Shown here: positions 27,736 through 38,097 of the stretch, one piece after another
Position numbering within the stretch: position 1 is the first letter of the stretch
Layout: each line of letters opens with the position of its first letter
NCBI GenBank assembly: GCA_903825395.1
Contig: CAIKAF010000015.1
Span: forward strand, 62,001-126,000
Direction of reading: 5' to 3'
Length of the DNA: 64,000 bases
Origin: an uncultured Flavobacteriales bacterium
GTDB lineage: Bacteria; Bacteroidota; Bacteroidia; CAIKAF01
Translations under genes and position numbers: made by a program
The notes under the pieces: generated by a model
Seen by the model: the letters and a program-made list of their open reading frames with translations, nothing else
Told to the model about the DNA's origin: nothing
Database searches by the model: none

Positions 27736-29994
27736 TTAATCCTTTAAAAACTTAAACTCTACCCTGCGATTCAATTGACGATTGGCTGGAGAATTGTTTG
27801 GTGCAACAGGTTTGTCAAAGGCATAGCCTCTTGGCTCAAGACGATCTTTCTTAATTCCATTGCGAACCAACCAATCCACAACAGCTTCCGCCCTACGCTT
27901 AGACAAAACCAGGTTGTAAGAACGGCTACCAACATTATCGGTATGTGCCGATAACTCCACCCGAACATTAGGGAACCGTTCCAATAAAAACTTCAAATCC
28001 TTCAATTCTTTAATAGAGGTAGGCCGTAGGGTGGCTCTATCAAAATCAAAGTAAATTTTAGCCAATTTGTAGTCTTTATCAAAATCCAATTTATTCAAAT
28101 AGAAGTCTCGAATGTATTCAGGAGCATCCGTTTCATCAATTTTAGCTGTTTCAACCACGGTTTGGTACCCTTCTGAGCTCACCTTTAATGTATACACTTC
28201 TTCAGGACTAATAGCCGTTTTAAATCGCCCGGATTGATCTGCTTTAATCAATTGAGCAAAATGCTCCTCTGAACTAATTTCAATTTCACCGGTAATTTTT
28301 TCACGTGTAAAGGCATCATACACAGTTCCTGCCAAGGTAACTACATCTTCTCCCAAATTCATGTAAATCGTATCTCTAAAGTCGATGGTTTCTGCTGTTT
28401 CGTAGCGGGTAGAAATTTCATTGATATAAGATTTGTAACCTAAAGAAGTGATCTTAACGAAAAACTTCTGATATACAGGTAAAACTGCCATATATCCATC
28501 AGGTTGTTCGAAGGATTTATATTCCTTTTGCTCTTCACCACCAACAATTTGGATGGAGGAACTAATTTGTTCTCCAGTCACAGAATCAATTACCAGAAAA
28601 TGATAAGGAATGGTTTTGTTGGCCATATCCTCAACCAAGAACATATCCTTTTCTCCTAAACCATTTAAGCGATCTGAATCGATGTACATTTTTTCTCCCC
28701 CATTCAACACCGATAAGAATACATCGTCCCCGGGAGAATTAATAGGATAGCCAAGATTTACAGGCTTGCCCCATTTACCTTCTGGAGATAGTTCTGCCTT
28801 AAAAAAGTCTTTTCCCCCCATTGAAGGATGCCCTTCTGAAGAAAAATACAAGGTTTTTCCATCGGGACTAATGTAAACACCCTCCTCATCGTATTCGGTG
28901 TTAATAATTCCACCCAAATTTACGGGTTGAGTCCAACGCCCTGAAGCCGAATCAAGCGTTACCTTATAGATATCTAAACTAGCAGTCCCTAAATCGGGAT
29001 TATTTGAGGTAAAATAAATGGTTTTACCATCCGCAGTCATTGAAGCATGGGCCTCTCGATATGGAGAATTAACCATTTTCATGGGTTTAGCTTTAGACCA
29101 CTTTTGGGTATTGTCCTCCCGAACCGACATGTATAAATCACCTCCATTCCTGAATCGATAAATAATACATGTATTGGCATCTTTAGACAACCAAACTGAA
29201 GCATCGTGTTTGCGTGTATTTAATTCGGATAAGGGCTGTGCAGGCACCCAATATCCATTTTTAGATTTCATGGAATAGTAAATATCCTCATTCCCGAATA
29301 ATTCACTTATTCCGCGTCCTTTTTTCTTTTTTTCTGCAGAAGGTCGACGGCTAGTAAAAATCATGTAACTTTCATCTCCACTCGTACAAACGGCATAATC
29401 AGGATATTGACTATTTAATTTTGTTCCCAGATTAGCAACGATAACGGGCATTGTATCTGTCACCAACGCTTTTCCATTTTCGCATTGCATGATGTAGCGA
29501 TTAACAACAGCTCGGTCTGATTCCAAGTCAAACCGTTGTTCGGCATTCATGAATTCAAGATTAACTGCTGCCAGTTTTAAATATTGACGGTATTTAGCTG
29601 CTGCAGCATCCCAATCTTTTTGCTGGTGTAGTAGTCGTGCACGCTGAAAAACAGCATCAGGCTTAAATTTTGGATCAAAATCCATGGCTCGCTCCATGAA
29701 GTAAACAGCCTTTTCCAATTGAGCCAAATCAGAATAGATGCTACCAATTTTATGATTTAGTTTGGCCTCATTGGGATTAAAGCCATGTGCATTCAAATAT
29801 TTTTCAAGAGCTTGCCTGAAGAATGCGGGGCCCCGGCTTAGCAATTCATCGCCTTCATTGTACTCTTCTACGGCTAAGTTGAACTCCGCCTCTTGCCCTG
29901 GAAATTGCAATGGGTCAAATGGTACATTTTGCCCATGTAAATAAAACCCCAACAACAAGAACGCACAACAAAAGAAACGGATAATAAAACGCAT
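27736..29994 (-). CDS. OmpA family protein with TPR, PD40 propeller and carboxypeptidase-regulatory domain; T9SS PorE-like
   Basis: N-terminal TPRs, PD40 repeats (SPDGKTLYFSSEGHPSMGGKDFF), CRD-like segment, C-terminal OmpA (IYFDFDRATLRPTSIKELKDL...VELSAHTDNVGSRSYNLVLSKRRAEAVVDWL...NRRVEF). Confidence 0.85.
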   Translation of the reverse strand: MRFIIRFFCCAFLLLGFYLHGQNVPFDPLQFPGQEAEFNLAVEEYNEGDELLSRGPAFFRQALEKYLNAHGFNPNEAKLNHKIGSIYSDLAQLEKAVYFMERAMDFDPKFKPDAVFQRARLLHQQKDWDAAAAKYRQYLKLAAVNLEFMNAEQRFDLESDRAVVNRYIMQCENGKALVTDTMPVIVANLGTKLNSQYPDYAVCTSGDESYMIFTSRRPSAEKKKKGRGISELFGNEDIYYSMKSKNGYWVPAQPLSELNTRKHDASVWLSKDANTCIIYRFRNGGDLYMSVREDNTQKWSKAKPMKMVNSPYREAHASMTADGKTIYFTSNNPDLGTASLDIYKVTLDSASGRWTQPVNLGGIINTEYDEEGVYISPDGKTLYFSSEGHPSMGGKDFFKAELSPEGKWGKPVNLGYPINSPGDDVFLSVLNGGEKMYIDSDRLNGLGEKDMFLVEDMANKTIPYHFLVIDSVTGEQISSSIQIVGGEEQKEYKSFEQPDGYMAVLPVYQKFFVKITSLGYKSYINEISTRYETAETIDFRDTIYMNLGEDVVTLAGTVYDAFTREKITGEIEISSEEHFAQLIKADQSGRFKTAISPEEVYTLKVSSEGYQTVVETAKIDETDAPEYIRDFYLNKLDFDKDYKLAKIYFDFDRATLRPTSIKELKDLKFLLERFPNVRVELSAHTDNVGSRSYNLVLSKRRAEAVVDWLVRNGIKKDRLEPRGYAFDKPVAPNNSPANRQLNRRVEFKFLKD

Positions 29995-30060
29995 GAACAT
30001 GATTTGAGGCAAAAATACGCTTTTTCTATATTTGGAAGGTTATTCCAAAAAATGGAAAAA

Positions 30061-30819
30061 TCATAAATTAAGTTTAATTTCAGTAATAATTTTCTTTGTG
30101 TAAGCGGGGAAATCCCCGTCCATCATCCAAGAATAATAGGAAGGTTCAGATCGAAACACATCGACAACGGAACGGCCTTTGTGTTTTCCGAAATTAAATT
30201 TAACAACTCCGTCTTGAGCCTTTATTAGCTTACCTTCCAAGTCAACTCGTTGCTGATTTCCGGTAAATTCAGCAATCCCTTCGACGCTATTTGGCAAGGT
30301 TGGATAGCGTTGAATTTGAGCTTGGAACACGTCCCATGTGGCCCGAATATCGGCCTCAGCAGAATGGGCATTTTCTAGTTCTTTTTGGCAATAAAATCGA
30401 TAGGCAGCACTCAAATTGCGCTCCTCCATTTTATGAAAAATTAACTGAACGTCAACTGTTTGGCGTTTTTCAATTTCCAAATCAAGTCCAACTCTAAAGA
30501 ATTCTTCTGCCAACATAGGAATATCAAACCTCAACGCATTGAAGCCAGCTAGGTCTGAATCCTGTAAAAATTCAAACACTTCACCGGCAACTTGCTCAAA
30601 ACGAGGTGCAAATTTCACATCTTCATCCTTTATTCCATGAATTGCAGAAACTTCGGCTGGAATGGGAATACCGGGATTTAGTAAATAGCGTTTAAACTCG
30701 GTATGCTGATTTGGAAATACCTTTAATAATGCTACCTCAACCATGCGGTCGCGGGTGATAGACAACCCTGTAGATTCGATATCAAAAAATACAAGAGGAC
30801 GGAGTAGATTTATAGACAA
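30061..30819 (-). CDS. 3'-5' exonuclease, DnaQ/DEDD superfamily
   Basis: LVFFDIESTGLSITRDRMVEVALLKV, IHGIKDEDV, GFNALRFDIPMLAEEF, HSAEADIRATWDVF. Confidence 0.88.
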   Translation of the reverse strand: MSINLLRPLVFFDIESTGLSITRDRMVEVALLKVFPNQHTEFKRYLLNPGIPIPAEVSAIHGIKDEDVKFAPRFEQVAGEVFEFLQDSDLAGFNALRFDIPMLAEEFFRVGLDLEIEKRQTVDVQLIFHKMEERNLSAAYRFYCQKELENAHSAEADIRATWDVFQAQIQRYPTLPNSVEGIAEFTGNQQRVDLEGKLIKAQDGVVKFNFGKHKGRSVVDVFRSEPSYYSWMMDGDFPAYTKKIITEIKLNL

Positions 30820-30836
30820 AACAAAAACATTTTAAA

Positions 30837-32180
30837 TTATAGAGGTCGTTGTGGATCAAAATTTTCGAGCAAGTCTGCAACGCGCTTTACAAAACTACCA
30901 CCTAAAGCACCGTCAACAACCCTATGGTCGTAGGAATGAGATAAAAACATCATATGCCGAATTCCAATAAAATCTCCGTCGGAAGTTTCAATTACCGCAG
31001 GCTTTTTGCGAATTGCACCAACGGCCAAAATCGCTACTTGAGGTTGATTAATAATGGGAGTTCCCATTACATTTCCGAAAGTACCAACATTTGAAACGGT
31101 GTAAGTACCATCTGAAATTTCATCTGGACTGAGTTTATTCATCTTGGCACGACTGCTCAAGTCATTCACCGTTCTGGTCAGGCCGATTAAATTCATTTGA
31201 TCCGCATTTTTTATCACTGGGACAATTAAATTCCCTGAAGGCAATGCGGCTGCCATTCCTATGTTGATGTTTTTTCGCAAAATAATTCGATCTCCATCTA
31301 CTGAGGCATTAACCCCTGGGAACTCTCTCAAAGCTTGAGAAACCATCTCAAGAATGATGGGCGTGTAGGTTAGTTTCTCTCCATATTTCTTGAAAAAATC
31401 ATCCTTTACGCGATCTCTCCACTTAACCATTTCAGTTACATCGGCTTCAACAAAGCTGGTAACGTGAGGAGAAACTTGTTTACTCATAACCATATGAGCA
31501 GCAATTAGTTTTCGCATCCTATCCATCTCCACTATTTCATCATTACCGCCAACACTCACTGATGGTCGAGAAGCTACTGGTATTGGGTTTGAAGGGGTCG
31601 CTGAGGAAGTAGCAACGGGTTTGGACTCTGCCATTGGTGTGGCAATTGGCTGAATAGAATCACCCTTCACATTTCGGGTTTTCAAATAACCCAAAATGTC
31701 CTCCTTTGTAATTCGTCCCTCAAGGCCAGAACCTTGTATTTGCGCCAATTCTTGCTCAGATATCCCTTCCTTTTGAATAATGGTTCGTACTAATGGCGAT
31801 AAAAAACCGGAGGAACTTCCCACTGAGGAGATAGGCTCTTCAACCACCTTTGAGGCAATCGACTTCTCGGCCGAGCCAATATGTTCTGTTTTGTCTAAGG
31901 CTGTTGAGGCAGGCTGTACTTGTGGTTCTGCAGAAGCATCGCCGCCGTTAAGTTCGGCAAAAGCCTCGCCGATTTTAACCACATCCCCCTCTGAAAACAA
32001 TTGCTTGGTTAATACCCCGGCAAAGGGAGAGGGAACTTCTGAATCCACCTTATCTGTCGCTATTTCAACCAGTGGTTGATCTAAGGTTATTGTGTCTCCA
32101 ACTTTAACCAACCATTTTGTTAAAGTAGCTTCCATAACACTTTCACCCAATTTGGGCATTTGAACAACTGTGGTTGACAT
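30837..32180 (-). CDS. 2-oxo acid dehydrogenase E2 (dihydrolipoamide acyltransferase)
   Basis: Lipoyl domain (EIATDKVDSEVPSP), peripheral subunit-binding domain, catalytic HRVVDGALGG. Start set at MSTTVVQMPKLGESV, downstream of a TACCTTTG box at 32198-32205 (-). Confidence 0.92.
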   Translation of the reverse strand: MSTTVVQMPKLGESVMEATLTKWLVKVGDTITLDQPLVEIATDKVDSEVPSPFAGVLTKQLFSEGDVVKIGEAFAELNGGDASAEPQVQPASTALDKTEHIGSAEKSIASKVVEEPISSVGSSSGFLSPLVRTIIQKEGISEQELAQIQGSGLEGRITKEDILGYLKTRNVKGDSIQPIATPMAESKPVATSSATPSNPIPVASRPSVSVGGNDEIVEMDRMRKLIAAHMVMSKQVSPHVTSFVEADVTEMVKWRDRVKDDFFKKYGEKLTYTPIILEMVSQALREFPGVNASVDGDRIILRKNINIGMAAALPSGNLIVPVIKNADQMNLIGLTRTVNDLSSRAKMNKLSPDEISDGTYTVSNVGTFGNVMGTPIINQPQVAILAVGAIRKKPAVIETSDGDFIGIRHMMFLSHSYDHRVVDGALGGSFVKRVADLLENFDPQRPL

Positions 32181-32270
32181 GTGTAAAAAAGTTTGTGCAA
32201 AGGTAAGCATTATGACCTCGCTCAGCAAGGTTTTTTCAATTCAATCAAAAGCAATTCAGATTATTTAAAC

Positions 32271-34742
32271 TCAATCGTATTCAAATACGCGGGGCAAACG
32301 GGGAGCAATAGATGTTAAAATTTCATAGGAAATGGTATCGGCCATTTCGGCATGCCTGCGTAAAGGCAATTCAAACCCGAAGATTACAACTTCGTCCCCT
32401 TCTTTGGGTCCATTATCGGGCAGCTGGCTTACATCCACCATGCAAACATCCATACATACATTGCCCAAAATGGGGCAAGCTATCCCTTGAACCAATACAT
32501 GACCTTTCCCTCGGCTTAAAATTCGTTTTAACCCGTCCGCATAGCCTATAGCAATGACAGCGATCTTTCCATCCTGCGGCATGGTAAAATCAGCCCCATA
32601 CCCTATGAATTCACCCGCCTTAACCTGTCGAACCTGAAGAATATAACTAGTTAATCTTAACGCTTCCTCAAGGGGTTGCCCTGAGTATTGAGGTCCGTAT
32701 AAGCCTATCCCCAACCGAACCAAATCAAAAGAAAACTCTGGAAAACGAGCCTGCCCTTCGCTGTTTGAAATGTGCCTTTTAAATGGTTTTTTTATCCATG
32801 AAGCTACCTGCTTGCAGGCCTGCTGAAACAGTTCCACTTGGCCACGCGTCACTGCATCTTTTTCAGAATTACCGGCAGCCATCAAATGAGAAAATACGGA
32901 AATCAGCTTAAAGCCTGGCGGGACCTCAGGGAATTGCTTTAAACACCCTTGAATTTCGGGCAGATCAAGTCCTAAGCGATTCATTCCGGTATTCACTTTT
33001 AAATGGCAACCAGGCAACTCTAAATTGGCATTTGTTTCTACAAATTCCATCCATGCTTTCAGCATATTTACCGAATACAATTCAGGTTCCAATTGGTGTT
33101 TCAACAGCAGTTCAAATTCTGCTGGTTGGGCATTTAAAACCATAATTGGAATGCGAACACCAAGTTCACGCAATGCAATACCCTCGTCGGCAAAAGCCAC
33201 CCCAAAGCAATCAACACCATAATTTTGAAGTAAAATGGGTAATTCTCTATATCCAATTCCATAATTTGAGGCCTTAACCATAACCATCAGTTGAACACCT
33301 TTCGGCAATTTGGCCTTATAATGGGCTAAATTTCGAAGCACTGCAGATACTGAAATGGTCAATTGAGATCGATGAGAGGCTAGAATAAGTTGATTTACAA
33401 GCTGCTCCAGATGAGCCTCTCGCCCTCCTTTAATTAAAACTGCAGCCTTCTCTGGAAGTACAGAATCAATGCTCTGTAAGGCCGTAGATAAAGAATCGAA
33501 AAAAATCATGTTTGAAATTCGTTCTCCTTTCAGTTTTGACCAATCTTTTCCAACTACAATAAGATTATCAAATCCAAGAATAAACAAACGTTGAATCAAT
33601 GTTCGGTAGAAATCAAGACTAAACTCTTTACGAGGGAAATCAGACATCAGGGCTACCTTCGGACGATTTCCTGCCAACAGGAGCAATTTTTGAGCCGCGA
33701 GAAATAGGGATTCTTCATCCATTGAATAGGTGTCATCAAGCAGCAATCGGCCACGTTTCCCTTCTCGGGTATTCAGACGCAAAGGCAAAGGCTCTAAATC
33801 GGATAAAAGCGCCTCGAATGCTATGGGATTAAAACCCAACAAATGAAGCGCTCCTACTACGGTTAAGGCATTTTCGAAATCGATATGAGTCCAATGTTCG
33901 CAGTGAAGATTTAATTTGCATTCTGGAGTATGAATTGTGAAGGGAGTTCCTGGGCTTCCCCAAACTGAGGCTTCTGGGGTAAAGGCTGTGGTGATGGAAG
34001 GCGAGGAAAGTTCAGTAGTTGAAGGCAGCGAAGTTAATATCGACATGGGCGCAAGCCAGGGGATTCTGCCGTAGAATAGCTCTAATTTTTCATGAAGCAA
34101 GGCCTTTCGGTCTCCCGAAAAATTCTCGGAATGTGCTACACCCCAATGCGTAAAAATTCCAACAGTGGGCCGTATCAGTTGTTGTAAAGTGCGCATATCT
34201 CCAGGCCCAGATATGCCGGCTTCAAAAATTGCAATCTCGGCGTTCAAATCCAATTGAATTAGCGATAAGGCCACGCCCAATTCTGAATTAAAACTCCCTG
34301 GACTTTTAAAAACCCTGCATTGGGTTTGAAGTACTTGAAAAAGCCATTCTTTGACAATGGTTTTTCCATTTGATCCGGTGATTCCAATTACCTTCCCATT
34401 AAAAACAGTTCGATGCTGAATGGCCCAAGCATTCAAAATAAATTGCATACCCCCTTCGGCATAAAAAACTGGCACCTGCGAAAGGTGGACAGGAATTTCC
34501 ACAGGATATTCTAAAATTAGGGCGGAAAGGGATTCTGGAAGTTGGGCCAGAAAATGATGGCTATCGTGATTGCTTCCTTTATGCGCAAAAAACAGGAGGC
34601 CTGGCTCTGGACGAATGGTTCGGGTATCAATGCTTAGAAAATGAATGGGAGTATTGGGGCATTTAAATTCGGTTGAGTGGGACTTTAATCCCAAGACCTC
34701 AACCAAATCCGCTAGCAGATAAGGATGGTTGATCCGGATCAT
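32271..34742 (-). CDS. Bifunctional UDP-N-acetylmuramoyl-tripeptide:D-alanyl-D-alanine ligase / alanine racemase (MurF-Alr fusion)
   Basis: N-terminal Mur ligase P-loop [17 protein letters not shown]-terminal alanine racemase with PLP lysine motif [12 protein letters not shown] and [12 protein letters not shown]. Confidence 0.93.
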   Translation of the reverse strand: MIRINHPYLLADLVEVLGLKSHSTEFKCPNTPIHFLSIDTRTIRPEPGLLFFAHKGSNHDSHHFLAQLPESLSALILEYPVEIPVHLSQVPVFYAEGGMQFILNAWAIQHRTVFNGKVIGITGSNGKTIVKEWLFQVLQTQCRVFKSPGSFNSELGVALSLIQLDLNAEIAIFEAGISGPGDMRTLQQLIRPTVGIFTHWGVAHSENFSGDRKALLHEKLELFYGRIPWLAPMSILTSLPSTTELSSPSITTAFTPEASVWGSPGTPFTIHTPECKLNLHCEHWTHIDFENALTVVGALHLLGFNPIAFEALLSDLEPLPLRLNTREGKRGRLLLDDTYSMDEESLFLAAQKLLLLAGNRPKVALMSDFPRKEFSLDFYRTLIQRLFILGFDNLIVVGKDWSKLKGERISNMIFFDSLSTALQSIDSVLPEKAAVLIKGGREAHLEQLVNQLILASHRSQLTISVSAVLRNLAHYKAKLPKGVQLMVMVKASNYGIGYRELPILLQNYGVDCFGVAFADEGIALRELGVRIPIMVLNAQPAEFELLLKHQLEPELYSVNMLKAWMEFVETNANLELPGCHLKVNTGMNRLGLDLPEIQGCLKQFPEVPPGFKLISVFSHLMAAGNSEKDAVTRGQVELFQQACKQVASWIKKPFKRHISNSEGQARFPEFSFDLVRLGIGLYGPQYSGQPLEEALRLTSYILQVRQVKAGEFIGYGADFTMPQDGKIAVIAIGYADGLKRILSRGKGHVLVQGIACPILGNVCMDVCMVDVSQLPDNGPKEGDEVVIFGFELPLRRHAEMADTISYEILTSIAPRLPRVFEYD

Positions 34743-35323
34743 CCCTTGCTTTGATTTTTCTTTCTAAAGCAATCCCTACATAAAGCCTGATACGTATCGG
34801 TTTCACCCAGCATAACCAATTTCTCATCGGCCACCATTCGAAAGGAGTGATTGGCAATATGTCCGCAATCTACACATATTGCATGTACCTTTGTAACGAA
34901 TTCAGCTACGGCCATAAGTTTTGGCATTACCCCAAAGGGTTTTCCTGAATAATCCATATCCAAACCTGCACAAATCACACGAATGCCTCGATTTGCAAGT
35001 ACATTGCACACGTTTACCAATTCATCGTCAAAAAATTGAACCTCGTCAATTCCAATCACATCCACTTGATCTGCCAGCAACAAAATTGCCCCGGAGTTGG
35101 GAACAGCCGTTGAATGGATGGCATTCGAATCATGAGATACCACATCCGATTCATCGTAACGGTTGTCAACTTCAGGTTTAAAAATTTCAACCTTCAGCTT
35201 GGCAATGCGAGCTCTTTTCAGCCTACGAATCAACTCTTCTGTTTTTCCGGAAAACATCGAGCCACAAATCACTTCAATATATCCTCGGCGTTCGCCTTGC
35301 TTTAAGGTATTTTCTACAAACAT
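34739..35323 (-). CDS. tdk: Thymidine kinase
   Basis: [47 protein letters not shown] zinc motif; internal start [12 protein letters not shown] preferred. Confidence 0.92.
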   Translation of the reverse strand: MFVENTLKQGERRGYIEVICGSMFSGKTEELIRRLKRARIAKLKVEIFKPEVDNRYDESDVVSHDSNAIHSTAVPNSGAILLLADQVDVIGIDEVQFFDDELVNVCNVLANRGIRVICAGLDMDYSGKPFGVMPKLMAVAEFVTKVHAICVDCGHIANHSFRMVADEKLVMLGETDTYQALCRDCFRKKNQSKG

Positions 35324-35390
35324 GGAAAAATGGTACTTTCGGAGTCGAAATTTATTGGTAAAAGCTGTAGCCACCAAATATAAAGTTTAA

Positions 35391-36110
35391 ATGAATCAAT
35401 CCGAAAAAGTTACTGAGTTAAGGAAACAAATACGTAGCATGGATGCCTTATTGGCTCGATGTGCCACACCAACAGATTCTACCGAGGCAGACTTACATGC
35501 CTTGTATCAAAGTGCTCAAGCCTTTCTTAAGGACTGCATTTTACTAGAAGATGGCTTTAAAAAACCAGCTCCTGCTCCAGCCTTGCCAGATTTTGCACCT
35601 CTAGAAAAATCAAGCCCAACAGAAAATCCCCAATCGAGCAAGGGAAGCATTCCCAAGATACCTGATTCAACTAAATCCGATTCTAATTCGCATGCAGCCG
35701 AAGAGTTGAAAAATGAAGGCCCCATAAAAGCAGACCACATTTCTACCCCTAGCGAAGAATTTACCAAAGTAGAATCTCAACCTCAAAAAATTGAAAGTCA
35801 GGAGGGAAAAAAGGGAAATACTCAGCAAACTTCTGGGGTAAATCAGCGTTTAGCCGATAAAATTCATCGAGGGCAGGTTAAGAATTTGAAAAAGGCTCTG
35901 GCACTTCACGAAACCTACCGTTACATAAATGAGTTGTTTCATGGCAATGCAGACTTGTTTCATTCAACCATGCAAGGGTTAGAGCAATCTGGAAGCATTT
36001 CAGCAGCCTCTTCCCTATTGAAGCAAGTTCAGGAACAGCAGCAATGGGATTCTGACCATCCTTTACTGGAGCAATTGAATGAATTAATAGAAAAGAGATT
36101 TACCGAATGA
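35391..36110 (+). CDS. Hypothetical low-complexity protein
   Basis: 239 aa with Pro/Ser/Lys/Glu-rich centre and helical C-terminus; stop overlaps the next start (ATGA). Confidence 0.65.
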   Translation: MNQSEKVTELRKQIRSMDALLARCATPTDSTEADLHALYQSAQAFLKDCILLEDGFKKPAPAPALPDFAPLEKSSPTENPQSSKGSIPKIPDSTKSDSNSHAAEELKNEGPIKADHISTPSEEFTKVESQPQKIESQEGKKGNTQQTSGVNQRLADKIHRGQVKNLKKALALHETYRYINELFHGNADLFHSTMQGLEQSGSISAASSLLKQVQEQQQWDSDHPLLEQLNELIEKRFTE

Positions 36111-37429
36111 GGTTCTTTTCGCTTTTTATTCTTAGCCTGTTCGGCATTGGTGTACAAGGGCAATTCCAGGCCCCTTCTAATTTTTATTCCGACTACATAC
36201 GGTCTGCTAAAGATACCTTAGCCAGTCCCTTTTTTCATGGTCGGGGGTACTTAAAAGATGGTCAAAAATTATCGGCCTATCATCTAGCCACCGAATTTGT
36301 AAAACTGGGTTTAAAAAATTTCAGTCCGGCCCCCTCCTACTATCAAAGTTTTGAAATGCCGGTCAATATCTTCACCCAACACCCCACCCTGGCATTTGAC
36401 CAAGATTTCTTGACCTGCGGCGTGGATTATTTGCCACACCCTTCCTGCCCAAGTATTCAAGGTAATTTTCAATTGTTATGGATTGATACCACCCATTTTC
36501 AAGAACCTAAAAAATTTAAATCCATTAGCAAACGTGACCTAGCTAAGACTTTTTTGGTGATGGATTTACCCAAGCCTCTACCAAGAAAGCTAAAAGATGT
36601 AGTTGAGAATTTCAAAAAAAACCCTTTCAATGCCGCGGGATTTATCGAATTGGAAGATAACTTGGTTTGGGGAGTGGCTACTCAGGCCTCAAGATTTGGA
36701 ATTTTACAGGTAAAGAGAGGCATAATCGGGCCCCATCATAAGGAATTAAGAGCATCAGTTTCATCCACCCACATGCCCAACTTTCCCAATGCAAATGTGA
36801 TTGGATATATCCCCGGCAAGGAGGTTAAGGATACTTTTATTTTAGTTACCTCTCATTACGACCATTTAGGGAAAATTGGACCTCACATTACCTTTCCTGG
36901 AGCAAATGATAATGCCTCAGGCGTAGCCAGTATGCTGGGTTTGGCACATTATTTCAGTCAACCAGAAAATCAACCCAAGTATTCCATTGCTTTTATTGCC
37001 TTTAGCGGAGAGGAGGCCGGTCTGCTGGGCAGCATACATTACATACGTAACCCGATTGTCCCTTTCCCTAAAACCCGGTTTGTCTTAAATTTGGATATCA
37101 TGGGCAGTGAAGACCTTATCACCATGGTAAATGCTACAGAGCAATCCAATGCCTTTAAGCTATTGGATTCCCTGAACCAATCAATAGGGGCTGTTCAGAA
37201 AATTAAGGCTCGTGGGCAGGCTGCAAATTCAGACCATTATTATTTCGCCCAGTTGGGCATCCCTGCCGTATTTTTATATACCGAAGGTTCGGTCAAAGGG
37301 TACCATAGTATTTTTGATACGGCCGAAAAAACCCCCATGGCTAAGGCTGGTGAAATTCATGAATTATTGATTCGATTTTTAAATTCTTTACAGACGCGCT
37401 CATGGAAACCACAACGAATGGGCAACTAA
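36107..37429 (+). CDS. M28 family metallopeptidase
   Basis: TSHYDHLGKIG, FPGANDNASGVASMLGLAHYF, IAFIAFSGEEAGLLGS. Confidence 0.9.
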   Translation: MRFFSLFILSLFGIGVQGQFQAPSNFYSDYIRSAKDTLASPFFHGRGYLKDGQKLSAYHLATEFVKLGLKNFSPAPSYYQSFEMPVNIFTQHPTLAFDQDFLTCGVDYLPHPSCPSIQGNFQLLWIDTTHFQEPKKFKSISKRDLAKTFLVMDLPKPLPRKLKDVVENFKKNPFNAAGFIELEDNLVWGVATQASRFGILQVKRGIIGPHHKELRASVSSTHMPNFPNANVIGYIPGKEVKDTFILVTSHYDHLGKIGPHITFPGANDNASGVASMLGLAHYFSQPENQPKYSIAFIAFSGEEAGLLGSIHYIRNPIVPFPKTRFVLNLDIMGSEDLITMVNATEQSNAFKLLDSLNQSIGAVQKIKARGQAANSDHYYFAQLGIPAVFLYTEGSVKGYHSIFDTAEKTPMAKAGEIHELLIRFLNSLQTRSWKPQRMGN

Positions 37430-38097
37430 TTGTAATTCCCACCCCCATTGGAAACTTGGGCGACATCACCGCACGGAGTAAAGAAATGCTTGAATCCTGT
37501 GACCTTGTTCTGGCAGAGGACACGCGGGTAACTCGGAAATTATTAACCATGCTTGGATTGCAAGCTCAGGTTTTCCCATTTCATCAGCACAATGAACACC
37601 ATACCACTCCAGGCTGGATTCATCAAATGGAATTAGGTAAGAAAATCGGACTGGTTTCGGATGCAGGAACTCCTGGGATTTCAGACCCTGCCTTTTTGTT
37701 GGTGCGGGCTGCTATTCAAGCTCAAATACAGGTCACATGCCTGCCTGGTCCAACCGCCTTTGTTCCTGCCTTGGTAATGTCTGGAATTCCCTGCGACCGT
37801 TTTTATTTTGGGGGATTTCTTCCTCCTAAAAAAGGCCGAAAAACTCGCTGGGAATTTATGGCTTCGCTTCCTTGCACATTGGTGTTGTATGAAAGTCCTC
37901 ATCGGATTCAAAAAACACTAAAAGAGGCAGTTCAATTTTGTGGAGGGGAAAGGCAAGCCGCTGTAGTACGAGAAATTTCAAAATTATTTGAAGAGGCAAT
38001 TCGAGGCAACCTTTCAGAACTCGAAGAAAAATCTAAGCAATCCACCTGGAAAGGAGAAATGGTGCTCGTTATTGGATCAGAAACATGCGATCAATGA
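37402..38097 (+). CDS. rsmI: 16S rRNA (cytidine(1402)-2'-O)-methyltransferase
   Basis: LIVIPTPIGNLGDITARSKEML, LAEDTRVTRKLL, GLVSDAGTPGISDPAFLLVRAA, FYFGGFLPPKKGRK. Confidence 0.95.
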   Translation: METTTNGQLIVIPTPIGNLGDITARSKEMLESCDLVLAEDTRVTRKLLTMLGLQAQVFPFHQHNEHHTTPGWIHQMELGKKIGLVSDAGTPGISDPAFLLVRAAIQAQIQVTCLPGPTAFVPALVMSGIPCDRFYFGGFLPPKKGRKTRWEFMASLPCTLVLYESPHRIQKTLKEAVQFCGGERQAAVVREISKLFEEAIRGNLSELEEKSKQSTWKGEMVLVIGSETCDQ

